Translations under genes and position numbers: made by a program | Shown: positions 38,551-47,449 of the stretch, in pieces | Position numbering within the stretch: position 1 is the first letter of the stretch | How the letters are laid out: each line of letters begins with the position of its first letter | Origin: Pseudomonas sp. RIT-PI-q | Lineage (GTDB): Bacteria > Pseudomonadota > Gammaproteobacteria > Pseudomonadales > Pseudomonadaceae | Assembly (NCBI RefSeq): GCF_001297125.1 | Contig: NZ_LHPC01000028.1 | Location: 1 to 64,000 of the forward strand | Direction: 5' to 3' | DNA length: 64,000 nt | The notes under the pieces: model-generated | Told to the model about the DNA's origin: nothing | The model's database searches: none | Seen by the model: only the letters and a program-made list of their open reading frames with translations

Positions 38551-39116
38551 TTCGGTGGCCTGAGCCTGATGCCGACGTTTGCCGCGGTGGCGGGCATCAA
38601 ACTGCCGGAGAAAAACCGCGAAGGTCAGCCGATCATGTTCGACAGCTACGACATGACCCCGGTGTGACTGGGCACTGGCCCCTCCCCACGCAAGGAATGG
38701 TTCTACTTCACGGAGAACGAACTGTCGCCCGGTGCCGCCCGTGTCGGCAACTTCAAGGCCGTGTTCAACCTGCGCGGCGATAACGGCGCCCAAACCGGTG
38801 GCCTGGCGGTCGACTCCAACCTGGGCTGGAAAGGTGAGAGCAAGTACGTGGTGACCGTGCCGCAGGTCTTCGACTTGTTGCAGGATCGGCAGGAGCGCTA
38901 CGACATTTTCATGAACAACTTCACTGACGCACCGGGTCGATGGTTCCCATCAGCATCGCGATCAACAACCTGATGAAAACCTACGCCAAGTACCCTCCAC
39001 GCAAAATACAAAGCATGACCTACGACGGCCCGGTGGAAATTTGTAAATATCAGAAATTCCAGTCGGTACGCGAAGACCTGCAGAAGGAAGGTGTGAACAT
39101 TCCAATACCTAATTAG
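38551..39116 (+). pseudogene. C-terminal remnant of an arylsulfatase-type gene
   Basis: The plus strand reads as the C-terminal part of a sulfatase (FGGLSLMPTFAAVAGIKLPE, RKEWFYFTENELSPGAARVG, YKF-like core and QKFQSVREDLQKEG), but it lacks an N-terminus, has an in-frame TGA at 38665-38667 and shifts frame near 38930-38945 before ending at TAG 39114-39116. It is non-functional. It begins exactly after the cytochrome stop codon, which suggests a deletion or insertion joint at 38550/38551. Confidence 0.8.
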
Positions 39117-39803
39117 CGGTAGGGCGGCAGTCTCGTTTGGGGCTGCCGCGTTCCCATTCTTCATAGACAGAAAATACACGTGAACCATTAGCACCTTGCG
39201 AGCGTCGGTTACGGGTCGTTGCAGCCTTTTGCGACAGGCACTTTTCGGCCAAAAGCAGTCCTTCGTGCTAGGCATTAAAAGCGTCATTACGGACACTCCA
39301 TGGGACAACAGACAAATAATGGTCTTGCCGGGTAGAGATTTGCGCCATGCAAACCACAAGTGAAGCGTCTTGCTATAAAAAGCAATGAATTATTCTCGAC
39401 TATCAACATGAGTATTTTTTAAGATTGACCTTCTGGAGTCGTCAGCAACATTTGGCGAAGGAACAGCTTGGGGTCGACAACTGCCCCTCATTAAAGGCAG
39501 CAATTGGGTCATAAGCAGCCACTAGAAGCAGCCTCTAAACTGACTCCTGACTCCGTAGCCTTAAATAACGCTCTGGAAACTGTATCGACGCCAGCAGGAG
39601 GCTGCGCGCGGAAAGCTTAATGGGCCCTTTCGAGCGCCCTCCACAACATGCGCCGCCACGCAGCTCCCTCTCATGAGCCAACGCTATCGCGTTGGAAGAG
39701 CGTGCCCGAGGCTAAAGATATAAGGAGTTAAAGGTTTGGTCATCTGAATATGTGCTATACCCAAAACATCCAAATTGTAAACCAACACAAAATGGAGATA
39801 AAA
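39117..39803. other. Gene-free stretch
   Basis: About 690 bases with no open frame I can support. It holds one dispersed-repeat copy at 39213-39262. The rest appears to be degraded sequence with mixed composition, consistent with the neighbouring sulfatase remnant. The last 80 bases carry the promoter region of the hydrolase-like gene. Confidence 0.5.
39213..39262 (+). repeat. Dispersed 'tcggccaaaagcag' repeat, copy 4
   Basis: gggtcgttgcagccttttgc, gacaggcacttttcggccaa and aagcagtc, in the same order as the other copies of this family. Confidence 0.6.
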
Positions 39804-41108
39804 ATGCGGCGCCTCACACCAATTCGCAAGGCTATGTTCGCATTTGCGGTTGTCATGGGATGCGTAATGTTCATGACAGGTTTCTTAGATCGTACCCCCC
39901 CCCCAGCACCGGACCAATTCAAGTGTGCAGAGAATGGCGGAGTTGATCCGTTCACCCAAGAGCGTTTTGACCCTGGAAGTATCGATCGTCTAAATGCAAA
40001 AGCGCGTCTAAAAATAATCGAATTTACCGACGAGGGGGAGTTAGTTGACCGGTGCCAATGGAGTGATGTTATATACGAAGTGAGAGGCACTCCACGTGAG
40101 TCCAAGTTACAGCGCAAGACTGCTTCGGAGCGCGACCTACCCAAAGAGCGCACGGCCAAGCTGGTTGTGATGTACGTGCATGGCTGGAAGCACAACGCTG
40201 ATATTCACGACGAGGACCTATCCGACTTCAAGGATTTGATAGATCAACTTAACAAGTTGGAAGCACCCCGTGTTAAGCCACGTGATGTCGTAGGCATCTA
40301 TATCGCTTGGCCTGGCAAAACATTGAATATTCCTATGATGGATAATTTAAGCTTTTGGGGGCGCAAGGGCGGGGCAGATCGTGTGACCGCAGCAGGTAAC
40401 ATTTCCAAGTTGGTAAGTTCAATCAAGGGTGTCAGTTGTCAGCAGGGCGACCCGAATGACTTTATCGTGGGGATCGGCCACAGTTTCGGGGCGCGAATAC
40501 TCTACACGGCTGTAGCGCCACTTCTGATCAGTGAACTGGCAATGAAACATCCCGGTGATCAATTCAATAGTTACGATAACGTCACTGGGGTCATTGATCT
40601 AACTGTGTTGCTGAATCCAGCGTTTGAGGCTTCGAGGTACACCGCGCTCGCCGCCAGCAGAAGGAATAAGGAAGTATTTAGCGCATCCCAACAGCCTTTG
40701 CTGTTGACGGTCGCGACAAGCAACGATTTGGCAACCCGATTGGCCTTCCCGATAGGCCAGATAATGGGGACACGGTGGAGAGAACGTGAGCGGACCACTC
40801 TTGGCAATTACCAGCCTTATCGAACCCATGAACTGAGCCGTCGCAGCGTTCAGGCAGGCCCTATCGCGGGCTTCTGGTACGACAGTTTTTGTCAGAGCGG
40901 TATTTGCTTGGAAAAAAAAGACGCTATCTCAAGCTATCCATTTGTCGTGGCTAGCACCGATGCCACAGTATTGTATGGGCACAATGGAATATGGAAGGAA
41001 GGTTTCATTTCATGGCTTGCGAACTTCATTGAAATAAGTAGCGAAAAGCGTCTTGTCGATAAAAACTCAGGAACCGGATGTCTGAATCGACAGGGTAAAA
41101 TTGAGTAA
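39804..41108 (+). CDS. Alpha/beta-hydrolase-like membrane-anchored protein
   Basis: 434 residues from the ATG at 39804 (GGAG six bases upstream); an in-frame ATG at 39792 is less well placed. A basic start and one hydrophobic segment (AMFAFAVVMGCVMFMTGFL) suggest an N-terminal anchor or signal. The core has VVMYVHGWKHNA, the oxyanion-type HG loop, and IGHSFGAR, the G-x-S-x-G nucleophile elbow, so a serine hydrolase is likely. The substrate is unknown. Composition is less GC-rich than the housekeeping genes. There is no obvious operon partner. Confidence 0.8.
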   Translation: MRRLTPIRKAMFAFAVVMGCVMFMTGFLDRTPPPAPDQFKCAENGGVDPFTQERFDPGSIDRLNAKARLKIIEFTDEGELVDRCQWSDVIYEVRGTPRESKLQRKTASERDLPKERTAKLVVMYVHGWKHNADIHDEDLSDFKDLIDQLNKLEAPRVKPRDVVGIYIAWPGKTLNIPMMDNLSFWGRKGGADRVTAAGNISKLVSSIKGVSCQQGDPNDFIVGIGHSFGARILYTAVAPLLISELAMKHPGDQFNSYDNVTGVIDLTVLLNPAFEASRYTALAASRRNKEVFSASQQPLLLTVATSNDLATRLAFPIGQIMGTRWRERERTTLGNYQPYRTHELSRRSVQAGPIAGFWYDSFCQSGICLEKKDAISSYPFVVASTDATVLYGHNGIWKEGFISWLANFIEISSEKRLVDKNSGTGCLNRQGKIE

Positions 41109-41159
41109 AAGCTGGAGAAGGCATCGCGAAAATCCGCTTTTGGTTGTGGATACAATCGG

Positions 41160-41216
41160 GCACGAGAGTCGAAAACCGGCCAATAGCAGCCGCTCGACGT
41201 CTATAACTATGACCGG
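41160..41216 (-). repeat. Degenerate dispersed repeat, copy 5
   Basis: Minus strand reads ggctgctattggccggtttt, a diverged match to the 'ctgctatcggccaaaagcgg' family; a second 'ttggccggtcat' follows. It lies in the 250-base gap before the LysE gene. Confidence 0.45.
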
Positions 41217-41359
41217 CCAACTTGTTTCCACAATGCCGTCAAACGGATTAGTTCGCCTCTGCACACCCTGACTGTAGCGGCCAAATCCATCCTCACTGTA
41301 TCTGCTTCTGCCTGGCTACCGCCGGTTAGCATGACGCCTCCCCCGAGGAGGTATTACCC

Positions 41360-41989
41360 ATGCCGGACGCCACTAACCTCTACCTGTTCATTGTTGCCGC
41401 CTTGCTGTTGCTGATTGTGCCCGGCCCTAACATGGCTATCGTCACCAGCCATGCGGTCGCCCACGGCTGGCGCGCCGGCCTTGCCGCCGCGCTGGGAATA
41501 ACCCTGGCCGATGTGTTGATGACTGTCACGGTGAGCACGGGGCTGGGTGCGCTGGTCATGAGTTGGGCTCCGGCGTTTGACTTGCTGCGGTGGGCCGGCG
41601 CTTGTTATCTGATGGGGTTGGCCTGGCAGGCTTTGAAGGCTCCGCCTGCGGAGACGGAGACTCAAGCCACGCAGGCTTCGATGCGCAAGATCTTTGCCCG
41701 AGCCACGCTCAACAGCCTGTTAAACCCCAAGGCGCTGTTGTTCTTCATGGTATTCCTGCCGCAGTTCGTCTCTGTGGGTGGCAGCAGCGTCACCTCGCAA
41801 TTGATGTTCCTGGGGTTGCTGCTTGCGCTGATCGCATTGATCTTCCATTCCCTGCTCGGGTTTTGTGCCGGACGGCTGCATGGGCGTCTTCGCGAAGGCA
41901 TCGTCTCTAAACGCCTGGGTGCTTATAGCTTCGCGGCGGTCATGACCGTTCTGGCGGCACGCTTGCTGGTGCTCAATCGGCCGGTTTGA
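41360..41989 (+). CDS. LysE/RhtB-family amino acid exporter
   Basis: 209 residues with about six hydrophobic segments. The N-terminal signature LLLLIVPGPNMAIVTSHAVAHGWRAGLAAALGITLADVLM is the classic LysE/RhtB motif. GAGGAGG lies about ten bases before the ATG. It exports amino acids or homoserine-lactone-like compounds across the inner membrane. No regulator is adjacent. Confidence 0.92.
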   Translation: MPDATNLYLFIVAALLLLIVPGPNMAIVTSHAVAHGWRAGLAAALGITLADVLMTVTVSTGLGALVMSWAPAFDLLRWAGACYLMGLAWQALKAPPAETETQATQASMRKIFARATLNSLLNPKALLFFMVFLPQFVSVGGSSVTSQLMFLGLLLALIALIFHSLLGFCAGRLHGRLREGIVSKRLGAYSFAAVMTVLAARLLVLNRPV

Positions 41990-42071
41990 AGGCTCACCAG
42001 GACGACTCGACGTGTCTCTCACCCGTTGGTTTGCGTTGCCCGTTTAATAACGGGGCAACGCACGTTCATCG

Positions 42072-42311
42072 TTACTGTTTGATCAAATCACTGGGCTTCC
42101 AACTCTGGTCGAAAAACGCTTGCTTGGGACCGTACAAACGCACAATCACCAGGAAGCCTTTGCCCGGAACAGTCTTGATCCAATTATTGCCTTCGCCCGG
42201 TAATTCGGGGCCAAAGTAGAGGTCGGTCGAGCCGTCGCTGTTCTGTGCCGGTTTGTCCATCTGATTGAGCGACGGGAACGGCTGGCCGTTGTCGAGTCCC
42301 GACGCTTGAGT
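42072..42311 (-). pseudogene. C-terminal remnant of a DUF1254/DUF1214 protein
   Basis: The minus strand reads TQASGLDNGQPFPSLNQMDKPAQNSDGSTDLYFGPELPGEGNNWIKTVPGKGFLVIVRLYGPKQAFFDQSW, the typical C-terminal end of DUF1254/DUF1214 proteins (normally over 400 residues), then a stop. The upstream side is cut at about 42311, where a terminator hairpin lies, so the first 85 percent of the gene is missing. A 62-residue frame from the internal Met should not be taken as a gene. Confidence 0.78.
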
Positions 42312-42319
42312 GAATGAAA

Positions 42320-42346
42320 ACGGGTGCCGATGGCACCCGTTTTTTT
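42320..42346. terminator. Terminator hairpin, bidirectional
   Basis: acgggtgcc and ggcacccgt pair around a 3-base loop with seven T residues on the plus strand and AAAA on the other side. It sits at the broken end of the DUF1254 remnant, so it probably belonged to a gene now lost, or came with the rearrangement. Confidence 0.8.
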
Positions 42347-42398
42347 GTTTGACGACAAAGTAAATCTGCCCCCGCGCTTCGATACCTACAGGTCTTTC

Positions 42399-42893
42399 TT
42401 ACTTCGATGCATTGCGAGGATCATCATGACTATCAATGTACTCAAGACCCAGCGGGCCGATCCCGTACACCTGTGAGATGTATTCTCCTGATTTGGCCCA
42501 GTGGAAATGGGGCGTATTAGCCGGGAGTATCACGACGCTACCTGGACCGTAAGCAACCAGCTTATCCAGATCAAAAACCTTACCAAATCCAATATAGAAA
42601 ACGCCGGACATGACGGTGTAGATGCGGTCTTCGGGATGGGTATGGGGCATTAATTTGGTGCCATTTGGCACTTTGACTCTCACCACGTAGGGTGCCGGTT
42701 TACTCGGGTCACCGGCCAACACAGCCAGTTTTACTTCTTTCGGGAACGCCGGAAAGCTGCGCCATTCCACGTCTTCATTATGTAAGGCGCCGACTTTATC
42801 GAGTGGCAAGGGTTGTGCCTGGACGAACGGCATTGCAGCGCTGGCGACAAGCAGTGCAGCCAGACTCGCAGTTTTCATAATGTTCTGAATCAT
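42399..42893 (-). CDS. Exported cupin-domain protein
   Basis: 164 residues from the ATG at 42893 (AAGGTG eight bases upstream). The signal peptide MIQNIMKTASLAALLVASAAMPFVQA leads to a mature single cupin: GTKLMPHTHPEDRIYTVMSGVFYIGFG keeps HTH and Glu, and PANTPHFHWAKSGE supplies the last His, so a metal site is plausible. The role is unknown; similar exported cupins occur beside stress genes. The next 320 bases upstream carry only the leader of repeat-protein locus 1. Confidence 0.85.
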   Translation of the reverse strand: MIQNIMKTASLAALLVASAAMPFVQAQPLPLDKVGALHNEDVEWRSFPAFPKEVKLAVLAGDPSKPAPYVVRVKVPNGTKLMPHTHPEDRIYTVMSGVFYIGFGKVFDLDKLVAYGPGSVVILPANTPHFHWAKSGEYISQVYGIGPLGLEYIDSHDDPRNASK

Positions 42894-43109
42894 GAAAGGC
42901 ACCTTAATTACGCAGTAAACACATTGATATCGCCACCTACACCGCTGGCGAGTTGCGTGCGGCGTAACTGTATTTGTCACTGGCTGTGATGAGAATGGCG
43001 TTATCGCGCATTACTGTTGATACGCAATGTAATCAATGCGCTGTTAACTTCCGTTTGCCTGGGTTGCGCCACATCATCACGCTCACTAGAGGTGGGCCGC
43101 TAGCCCTAT

Positions 43110-43212
43110 CAACGCCATCGATGTTCACCATCACGTCAATGAAGTTCTCATAAAAAATCCGCGGCGTAACATCTGCTCCATACCAACCAATAACACCCCG
43201 GAGCACACGATC
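43110..43212 (+). promoter_or_regulatory. Conserved leader of repeat-protein locus 1
   Basis: The 100 bases before the ATG at 43213 match those before the ATGs at 48904 and 57408 (aatgaagttctc.taaaaa, gcgtaacatc, ccataccaa and accccggagcacac in order). The SD lies in CCCCGGAG (43196-43203). The left arm that pairs with it at the other two loci is degenerate here (ATCCGCGG, 43157-43164). Confidence 0.65.
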
Positions 43213-43575
43213 ATGAAACGCCAAACCATCCTCAGCATCGCTTTCTCGGTTTTTGCAGTTAACGCTTTCGCCGCTACCTCGGTTCACCCGGTTGTCGCTG
43301 AAGGCGGCTCGGATCGTCTGATTGAAAGTCGTGTGGCTGAAGGTGGTTCCGACCGTTTGATTGAAAACCGCGTCGCTGAAGGTGGTTCGGATCGTCTGAT
43401 TGAAAGCCGCGTCGCTGAAGGTGGTTCGGATCGTTTGATTGAAAACCGCGTCGCTGAAGGTGGTTCGGATCGCCTGATTGAAAAACGCGTTGCTGAAGGT
43501 GGTTCGGATCGTCTGATCGAAAATCGCGTTGCCGAAGGTGGTTCTGACCGTCTGATCGAAAGCCGCGCTGTATAA
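43213..43575 (+). CDS. Secreted 13-residue tandem-repeat protein, locus 1 (7 repeats)
   Basis: 120 residues: a signal peptide MKRQTILSIAFSVFAVNAFA, a short linker ATSVHPV, then seven exact-length 13-residue units VAEGGSDRLIE(S/N/K)R and a final AV. The unit varies only at position 12. Paralogues with 4 and 9 units lie at 48904 and 57408. There is no cysteine and no recognised domain. I recall similar proteins carrying the label 'phage infection protein' in Pseudomonas, a name I cannot verify. Repeated Arg-Val junctions could be processing sites, or the units could form an extended array; both are guesses. Confidence 0.85.
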   Translation: MKRQTILSIAFSVFAVNAFAATSVHPVVAEGGSDRLIESRVAEGGSDRLIENRVAEGGSDRLIESRVAEGGSDRLIENRVAEGGSDRLIEKRVAEGGSDRLIENRVAEGGSDRLIESRAV

Positions 43576-43604
43576 ACAAATCGCATCACCGCAATACCCA
43601 AAAA

Positions 43605-43632
43605 AGCCCGGCCTGATCAGCCGGGCTTTTTC
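43605..43632 (+). terminator. Rho-independent terminator, repeat locus 1
   Basis: agcccggc (43605-43612) pairs with gccgggct (43620-43627) around ctgatca and is followed by a T-run. The same stem and loop close locus 3. Confidence 0.9.
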
Positions 43633-43678
43633 GTGTTCGATCCGAAGCGCCGCCAGGATCGATGAAGTGACCGCGTCC

Positions 43679-44001
43679 CCTGTAGGAGCGAGCCTGCTCG
43701 CGATGGACCTGAGGACAACGCGTTTATCCAGCAAACACGCGTTATCGTTAACGTCCATCGCGAGCAAGCTCGCTCCTACAGGTTTCCTTAACGGCTCTAC
43801 CTTCATCCGTCGCGATGGACCTGAGGACGACGCGTTTATCCAGCAAACACGCGTTATCGTTGACGTCCATCGCGAGCAAGCTTGCTCCTACAGGTTTCAT
43901 TAACGGTTCTACCTTCGCGATGGACCTGAGGACGGCGCGTTGAACCAACAAACACGCGTTATCGTTAACGTCCATCGCGAGCAAGCTCGCTCCTACAGGT
44001 T
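43679..44001. repeat. REP array, three near-identical tandem modules
   Basis: Three modules of about 110 bases, each reading 'tcgcgatggacctgaggac.gcgtt....aacacgcgttatcgtt.acgtccatcgcgagcaagct.gctcctacagg', start near 43690, 43812 and 43916. They carry inverted REP ends (ctgtaggagcgagcctgctc at 43680 is the first). This fills nearly all of the gap to 44061. Confidence 0.9.
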
Positions 44002-44060
44002 TGCTTAATCCGATACGATCATCGCTGGAATGGATCATCTCGACTAAAGGACGCAGCATT

Positions 44061-44426
44061 ATGGAAATCCCCTTTTCTCAAATCAGCGAGCGTTTGAACA
44101 ATCGCAAATTTACCGTAGCGGGCAATACCCACGGGCTATCCGGTACAGGCACCGTCTTTCATTACCAGGTCGAGGAAGAGGCCATTTCGGGCACTTACCA
44201 AGGCGGCCGGATCCGTATGGGTCAGCAAGTCGGGCGCGTGACAGGCGCCGATACCATTGAGCTTCTTTTTCAGTGCCTGACCACGGAGGGCGAGATGCTT
44301 GCCGGGTGGTCGCGTGGCACGGTAGGTGTTGATCGTGCAGGGCGTACCACGCTGAGCTTCGTGTGGGGTTGGTTGTCGGGTGCGACGGGAGGTGGGGAGT
44401 CCAGCTACGTCGAGCTTGTCGCGTAG
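44061..44426 (+). CDS. Small beta-rich hypothetical protein
   Basis: 121 residues from the ATG at 44061. Alternating hydrophobic strands with KFTVAGNTHGLSGTGTVFHYQVEEEAISGTYQGGRIRMGQQVGRVTGADTIELLFQCL and LSFVWGWLSG suggest a small lipocalin-like or MORN-like barrel. I recall similar short proteins sometimes mislabelled as N-acetylglutamate synthase; nothing here supports that activity. No signal peptide is present. Confidence 0.7.
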   Translation: MEIPFSQISERLNNRKFTVAGNTHGLSGTGTVFHYQVEEEAISGTYQGGRIRMGQQVGRVTGADTIELLFQCLTTEGEMLAGWSRGTVGVDRAGRTTLSFVWGWLSGATGGGESSYVELVA

Positions 44427-44477
44427 CGGTTAAAACAATCGGCAGCCCCTAATACCGCTCAGTTAAGCCATAACGCA

Positions 44478-44613
44478 ATCTGTAGCAGCTGGCGCAGCCT
44501 GCGTTCGGCGGCGCAGCCGTCGTCAATCGGGACACCGCGGTTTATCAGACATTGCGCGGTGTCTGGTCTGGCGACGGCTTCGCCGTCGAACGCAGCCTTC
44601 GGCAGCTGCTACA
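44478..44613. repeat. Inverted-repeat element, 'ggcggcgcagccgtcgt' subtype
   Basis: tgtagcagctggcgcagcct...cgcagccgtcgtcaatcggg and the opposing gacggcttcgccgtcgaacg...cagctgctaca form the arms around 'acaccgcggtttatcagacattgcgcggtgt', itself palindromic. A near copy is at 45069-45207. Confidence 0.85.
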
Positions 44614-44695
44614 GAGTATGCGTTGCTGTTTAATTACATCGAGTCAAAAACAATCGGGACAGATTTTTAATTGCTGAACAAAAGGAGCTACCTAC

Positions 44696-45013
44696 ATGGA
44701 CGTCTCAAATCAGATGCAGCCCGCAGAGTGCGCAGGGATGGAGGACATTCGGCGCGAGATTGATGCCCTGGATCAGGCCGTTATCACGTTGTTAGGAAGG
44801 CGTTTCCAATACGTACTGGCTGCTTCGACGTTCAAGACTTCTGCGGCCTCGGTACAGGCTTCGGAGCGATTCAATAGCATGCTGGTGACACGTCGTGACT
44901 GGGCCTCGGAAGTAGGCCTGAGTCCGGATGCAATCGAAAAAATGTTCCGTGACCTGGTAACCCACTTCATTGCCGAAGAAATGAGGCACTGGACAGCTCA
45001 ACAGTCTGAATAA
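44696..45013 (+). CDS. Chorismate-mutase-fold protein, PchB-like
   Basis: 105 residues of the all-helical AroQ/PchB fold. CAGMEDIRREIDALDQAVITLLGRRFQYVLAASTFK, RFNSMLVTRRDWASEVGLSPDAIEKMFRDLVTHFIAEEMRHW aligns by eye with isochorismate pyruvate lyase PchB along its length (about 100 residues), so the product may be salicylate from isochorismate, or the protein may be a monofunctional chorismate mutase. AGGAG precedes the ATG. No pchA-like isochorismate synthase is next to it; it is bracketed by two similar inverted-repeat elements. Confidence 0.85.
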   Translation: MDVSNQMQPAECAGMEDIRREIDALDQAVITLLGRRFQYVLAASTFKTSAASVQASERFNSMLVTRRDWASEVGLSPDAIEKMFRDLVTHFIAEEMRHWTAQQSE

Positions 45014-45068
45014 AGGGCCGTACTCTGCGTCACAGCCAAGTACGCCAGTCAGTTAAGCCATAACGCGA

Positions 45069-45207
45069 TCTGTAGCAGCTGCCGAAGGCTGCGTTCGGCG
45101 GCGCAGCCGTCGTTAATCGGGGCACCGCGGTTTATCTGACATTCCGAGGTGTGTGGTTCGGCGACGGCTTCGCCGTCGAACGCAGCCTTCGGCAGCTGCT
45201 ACAGGGG
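45069..45207. repeat. Inverted-repeat element, second copy of the 44478 subtype
   Basis: Starts ctgtagcagctgccgaaggc and closes cgaacgcagccttcggcagc, with the same 'caccgcggtttat' centre as 44478-44613. The PchB-like gene is thus flanked by two related elements in a composite-like arrangement, though no transposase is present. Confidence 0.85.
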
Positions 45208-45540
45208 GTGCGTTGCTGCCGAGATTTCTATTTTGGCCGTCAGACTTGTCTACTACCCCGCCGATTCTGCAAAACTTGCCTCTAAATCTGACAATGTTTT
45301 CCACGTGCGACGTCGCACACACCAGAGTGATGGCGAACAGCTACTCTCTCCCCGGTTTCTCCTGTACATCTCTACCAGACCAAAAATAACACTGACCCTG
45401 TGGCGAGGGAGTTTGCTTCCGTTGAAGCGTTCCGTGCTCGCGCAACAGGAGCAAGCTCCCTCTCCAGAGGGTCAGTGTCAGGCTCAACTGATCGGCATTA
45501 AACCTGCTTTATCTGGCTCAATTACATGGAGTAATCGTGA
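45208..45540. other. Intergenic region with one further palindrome
   Basis: About 330 bases with no supported gene. At about 45402-45476 another palindromic family appears (tggcgagggagtttgcttcc ... aggagcaagctccctctcca), distinct from the REP types above. The last 60 bases should hold the chemoreceptor promoter. Confidence 0.5.
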
Positions 45541-47037
45541 ATGCCCTTCCCCCCTCGCTTCCTGGAACACTACCGCAAAGCCGACCGGATCATGCTGGGT
45601 TTGATCTGGCTGATGTTCCTCTTCGCGGTGGGTCTGGCGTTCTGGCACGACACCTTTATGCAGGCGTTTGTGGTCGGTGGGGGCACAAGCCTTTTGCTCA
45701 CGCTGCTGTATCGCGCCATCGGCGGAACGCGGTTGATGCGCTGTTGCCTGGGCATTGGTTTGATGGTCATGGCGGCCTTGCACATCAATCAGGCCGAGGG
45801 CGTCATTGAGTCCCACTTTGGTATTTTCGCGTTGCTGGCGGTGCTGACTTTTTATCGCGACTGGCTGCCGATTCTGGTCGCCGCTGCGACGATTGCCGTG
45901 CATCACGTGGTCTTCCATGCGCTGCAACATCAAGGTTTTCCGGTCTACGTGATGGCGCATCACGGTGGCTGGACGATGGTGTTCGTTCATGCGTTTTATG
46001 TGGTCATGGAGACGGTCGCCCTGCTCTATCTGGCCGTGCACAGTCAGGCCGATGCGGTGGAGAGCCAGGACATGCTGGACAAGATGCTCGCGGCCACGTC
46101 GCAGCTCGCCGTCGATGCGGGCAAGGGCGACAAGGCCAGGGTGCATGTGTCGCTCGCGGAGCGTTTCGATCAGTTCCTGATGCAGATTACCGCCCTGGTT
46201 GACGGGGTGGTTCGCGACTCTCATGGCTTGGGTGAGCTGGGCCAAGAACTGGCCAAGGCGAGCAACACACTGGAGAAAGGCGCGAAGCATCAGCTGACGG
46301 AAATTGCGCAGATGACCGGTTCGATGCAACGGATGGGTGACGCCATGGGGCATATCGCGGTTCACGTCGAGCATGCCGTTGAACATGCCGGCCAGGCCAG
46401 TGTGCAAATCACCCGAGGCCAGGAAAGTGTCAACCGCGCCCAACAGGAAATCACGCAGTTGGCGACGCGCCTGAAAGGCACTCACTCAACCGTGCAAGTG
46501 CTGGCGGGACAGGCACAGCAAATCGGTACGGTGCTGGAGGTCATCAGCAGCATTGCTGAACAAACCAACCTGCTGGCCCTCAACGCCGCCATCGAGGCCG
46601 CGCGCGCCGGTGAGCAAGGCCGAGGCTTTGCCGTGGTGGCCGATGAAGTGCGCAGCCTGGCGCAACGGACTGCCGTTTCCACCAAGGAAATCAGGACGAT
46701 CATCGAGGCCTTGCAGCAAGGCAGCCGCAAAGCCGTCGAGGCCATGCATGACAGCCGCGAAGGTGTGGAACGTTGTGTTGAAGACAGCCAGCTGGCGGCA
46801 GCGATGTTGCGGGCGGTGGGCAGCGACATCTCGCAGATCGATGAACTCAATGGACGCATTGTCACCACGACCCGCGAGCAATCCACGGCGAGCGTTGAAA
46901 TCGTCGGGCGTTTGCACTCGGTGCAGACTATTGCGCAGAACACGGCGGATGATGTGGAAACGCTTGCCTTGAGCAGCCAGCGTTTGCCACCGATTGCCAT
47001 TCGCCTGGATGCGTTGGGGCGTACGTTTCATCAGTAA
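45541..47037 (+). CDS. Methyl-accepting chemotaxis protein with N-terminal membrane domain
   Basis: 498 residues. The first 165 residues form about six hydrophobic segments ([57 protein letters not shown]) with no large periplasmic loop, so the sensor part is membrane-embedded. Then comes a long helical region and the conserved signalling hairpin [41 protein letters not shown] (about 338-378). It would couple to CheA/CheW for taxis. I chose the ATG at 45541, in frame with the whole protein; a GTG at 45538 is in another frame. No che genes lie nearby. Confidence 0.92.
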   Translation: MPFPPRFLEHYRKADRIMLGLIWLMFLFAVGLAFWHDTFMQAFVVGGGTSLLLTLLYRAIGGTRLMRCCLGIGLMVMAALHINQAEGVIESHFGIFALLAVLTFYRDWLPILVAAATIAVHHVVFHALQHQGFPVYVMAHHGGWTMVFVHAFYVVMETVALLYLAVHSQADAVESQDMLDKMLAATSQLAVDAGKGDKARVHVSLAERFDQFLMQITALVDGVVRDSHGLGELGQELAKASNTLEKGAKHQLTEIAQMTGSMQRMGDAMGHIAVHVEHAVEHAGQASVQITRGQESVNRAQQEITQLATRLKGTHSTVQVLAGQAQQIGTVLEVISSIAEQTNLLALNAAIEAARAGEQGRGFAVVADEVRSLAQRTAVSTKEIRTIIEALQQGSRKAVEAMHDSREGVERCVEDSQLAAAMLRAVGSDISQIDELNGRIVTTTREQSTASVEIVGRLHSVQTIAQNTADDVETLALSSQRLPPIAIRLDALGRTFHQ

Positions 47038-47140
47038 TGCTCGTCGTCCGTTTCTAGATGGCAACGCGCTGATCTAAATTCGGATGCGCGCTCGGCAGCG
47101 TCATCCCGACTGGGCCATGTCGCTGGGCCAGTCAGAAATT

Positions 47141-47449
47141 TTAAATTTTCCTGCGCGAAGACCAGCACTTACTTTTCCACGGAAAAGGAATTGCATACGC
47201 GTAGGCGAAAACAAAGAAAAAGGAAAGCCATCCGATGCCTGAATTATCTTGTTCACCTATTACCGGGACATAGCCTTCCTTGATAAACCTCACATGAACA
47301 AAGATGAGCACTACGTTGTATGTCATCACCCCCCAAAACCTGAAAACGGTGAAGTTCCTGCCGGAGAATTTGTAGCTAGCCCATAGCGAAGGAAAATAAA
47401 ATAAACAGCTACAAAACGTAAACCCAATATAAAAAACCGCATTATTCAT
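47141..47449 (-). CDS. Putative immunity membrane protein of the Hcp/DUF4225 cassette
   Basis: 102 residues, three hydrophobic segments (VFYIGFTFCSCLFYFPSLW, FRFWGVMTYNVVLIFVHVRF, GWLSFFFVFAYAYAIPF). The start overlaps the DUF4225 gene stop by 8 bases, so it is translationally coupled. Position, size and membrane nature fit cognate immunity to that effector. AT-rich like the rest of the cassette. Confidence 0.65.
   Translation of the reverse strand: MNNAVFYIGFTFCSCLFYFPSLWASYKFSGRNFTVFRFWGVMTYNVVLIFVHVRFIKEGYVPVIGEQDNSGIGWLSFFFVFAYAYAIPFPWKSKCWSSRRKI

Noticed and set aside
42072..42260. 62-codon minus-strand gene
   Set aside because: It is only the tail of a DUF1254/DUF1214 protein; homologous coding sequence continues upstream of its Met to about 42311 and is then cut.
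43284..43601. Minus-strand repeat frames (SIRRSEPPSATRF type) at the three repeat-protein loci
   Set aside because: They are mirrors of the 39-bp repeats. The plus strand has signal peptide, ribosome site and terminator at all three loci; the minus strand has none.
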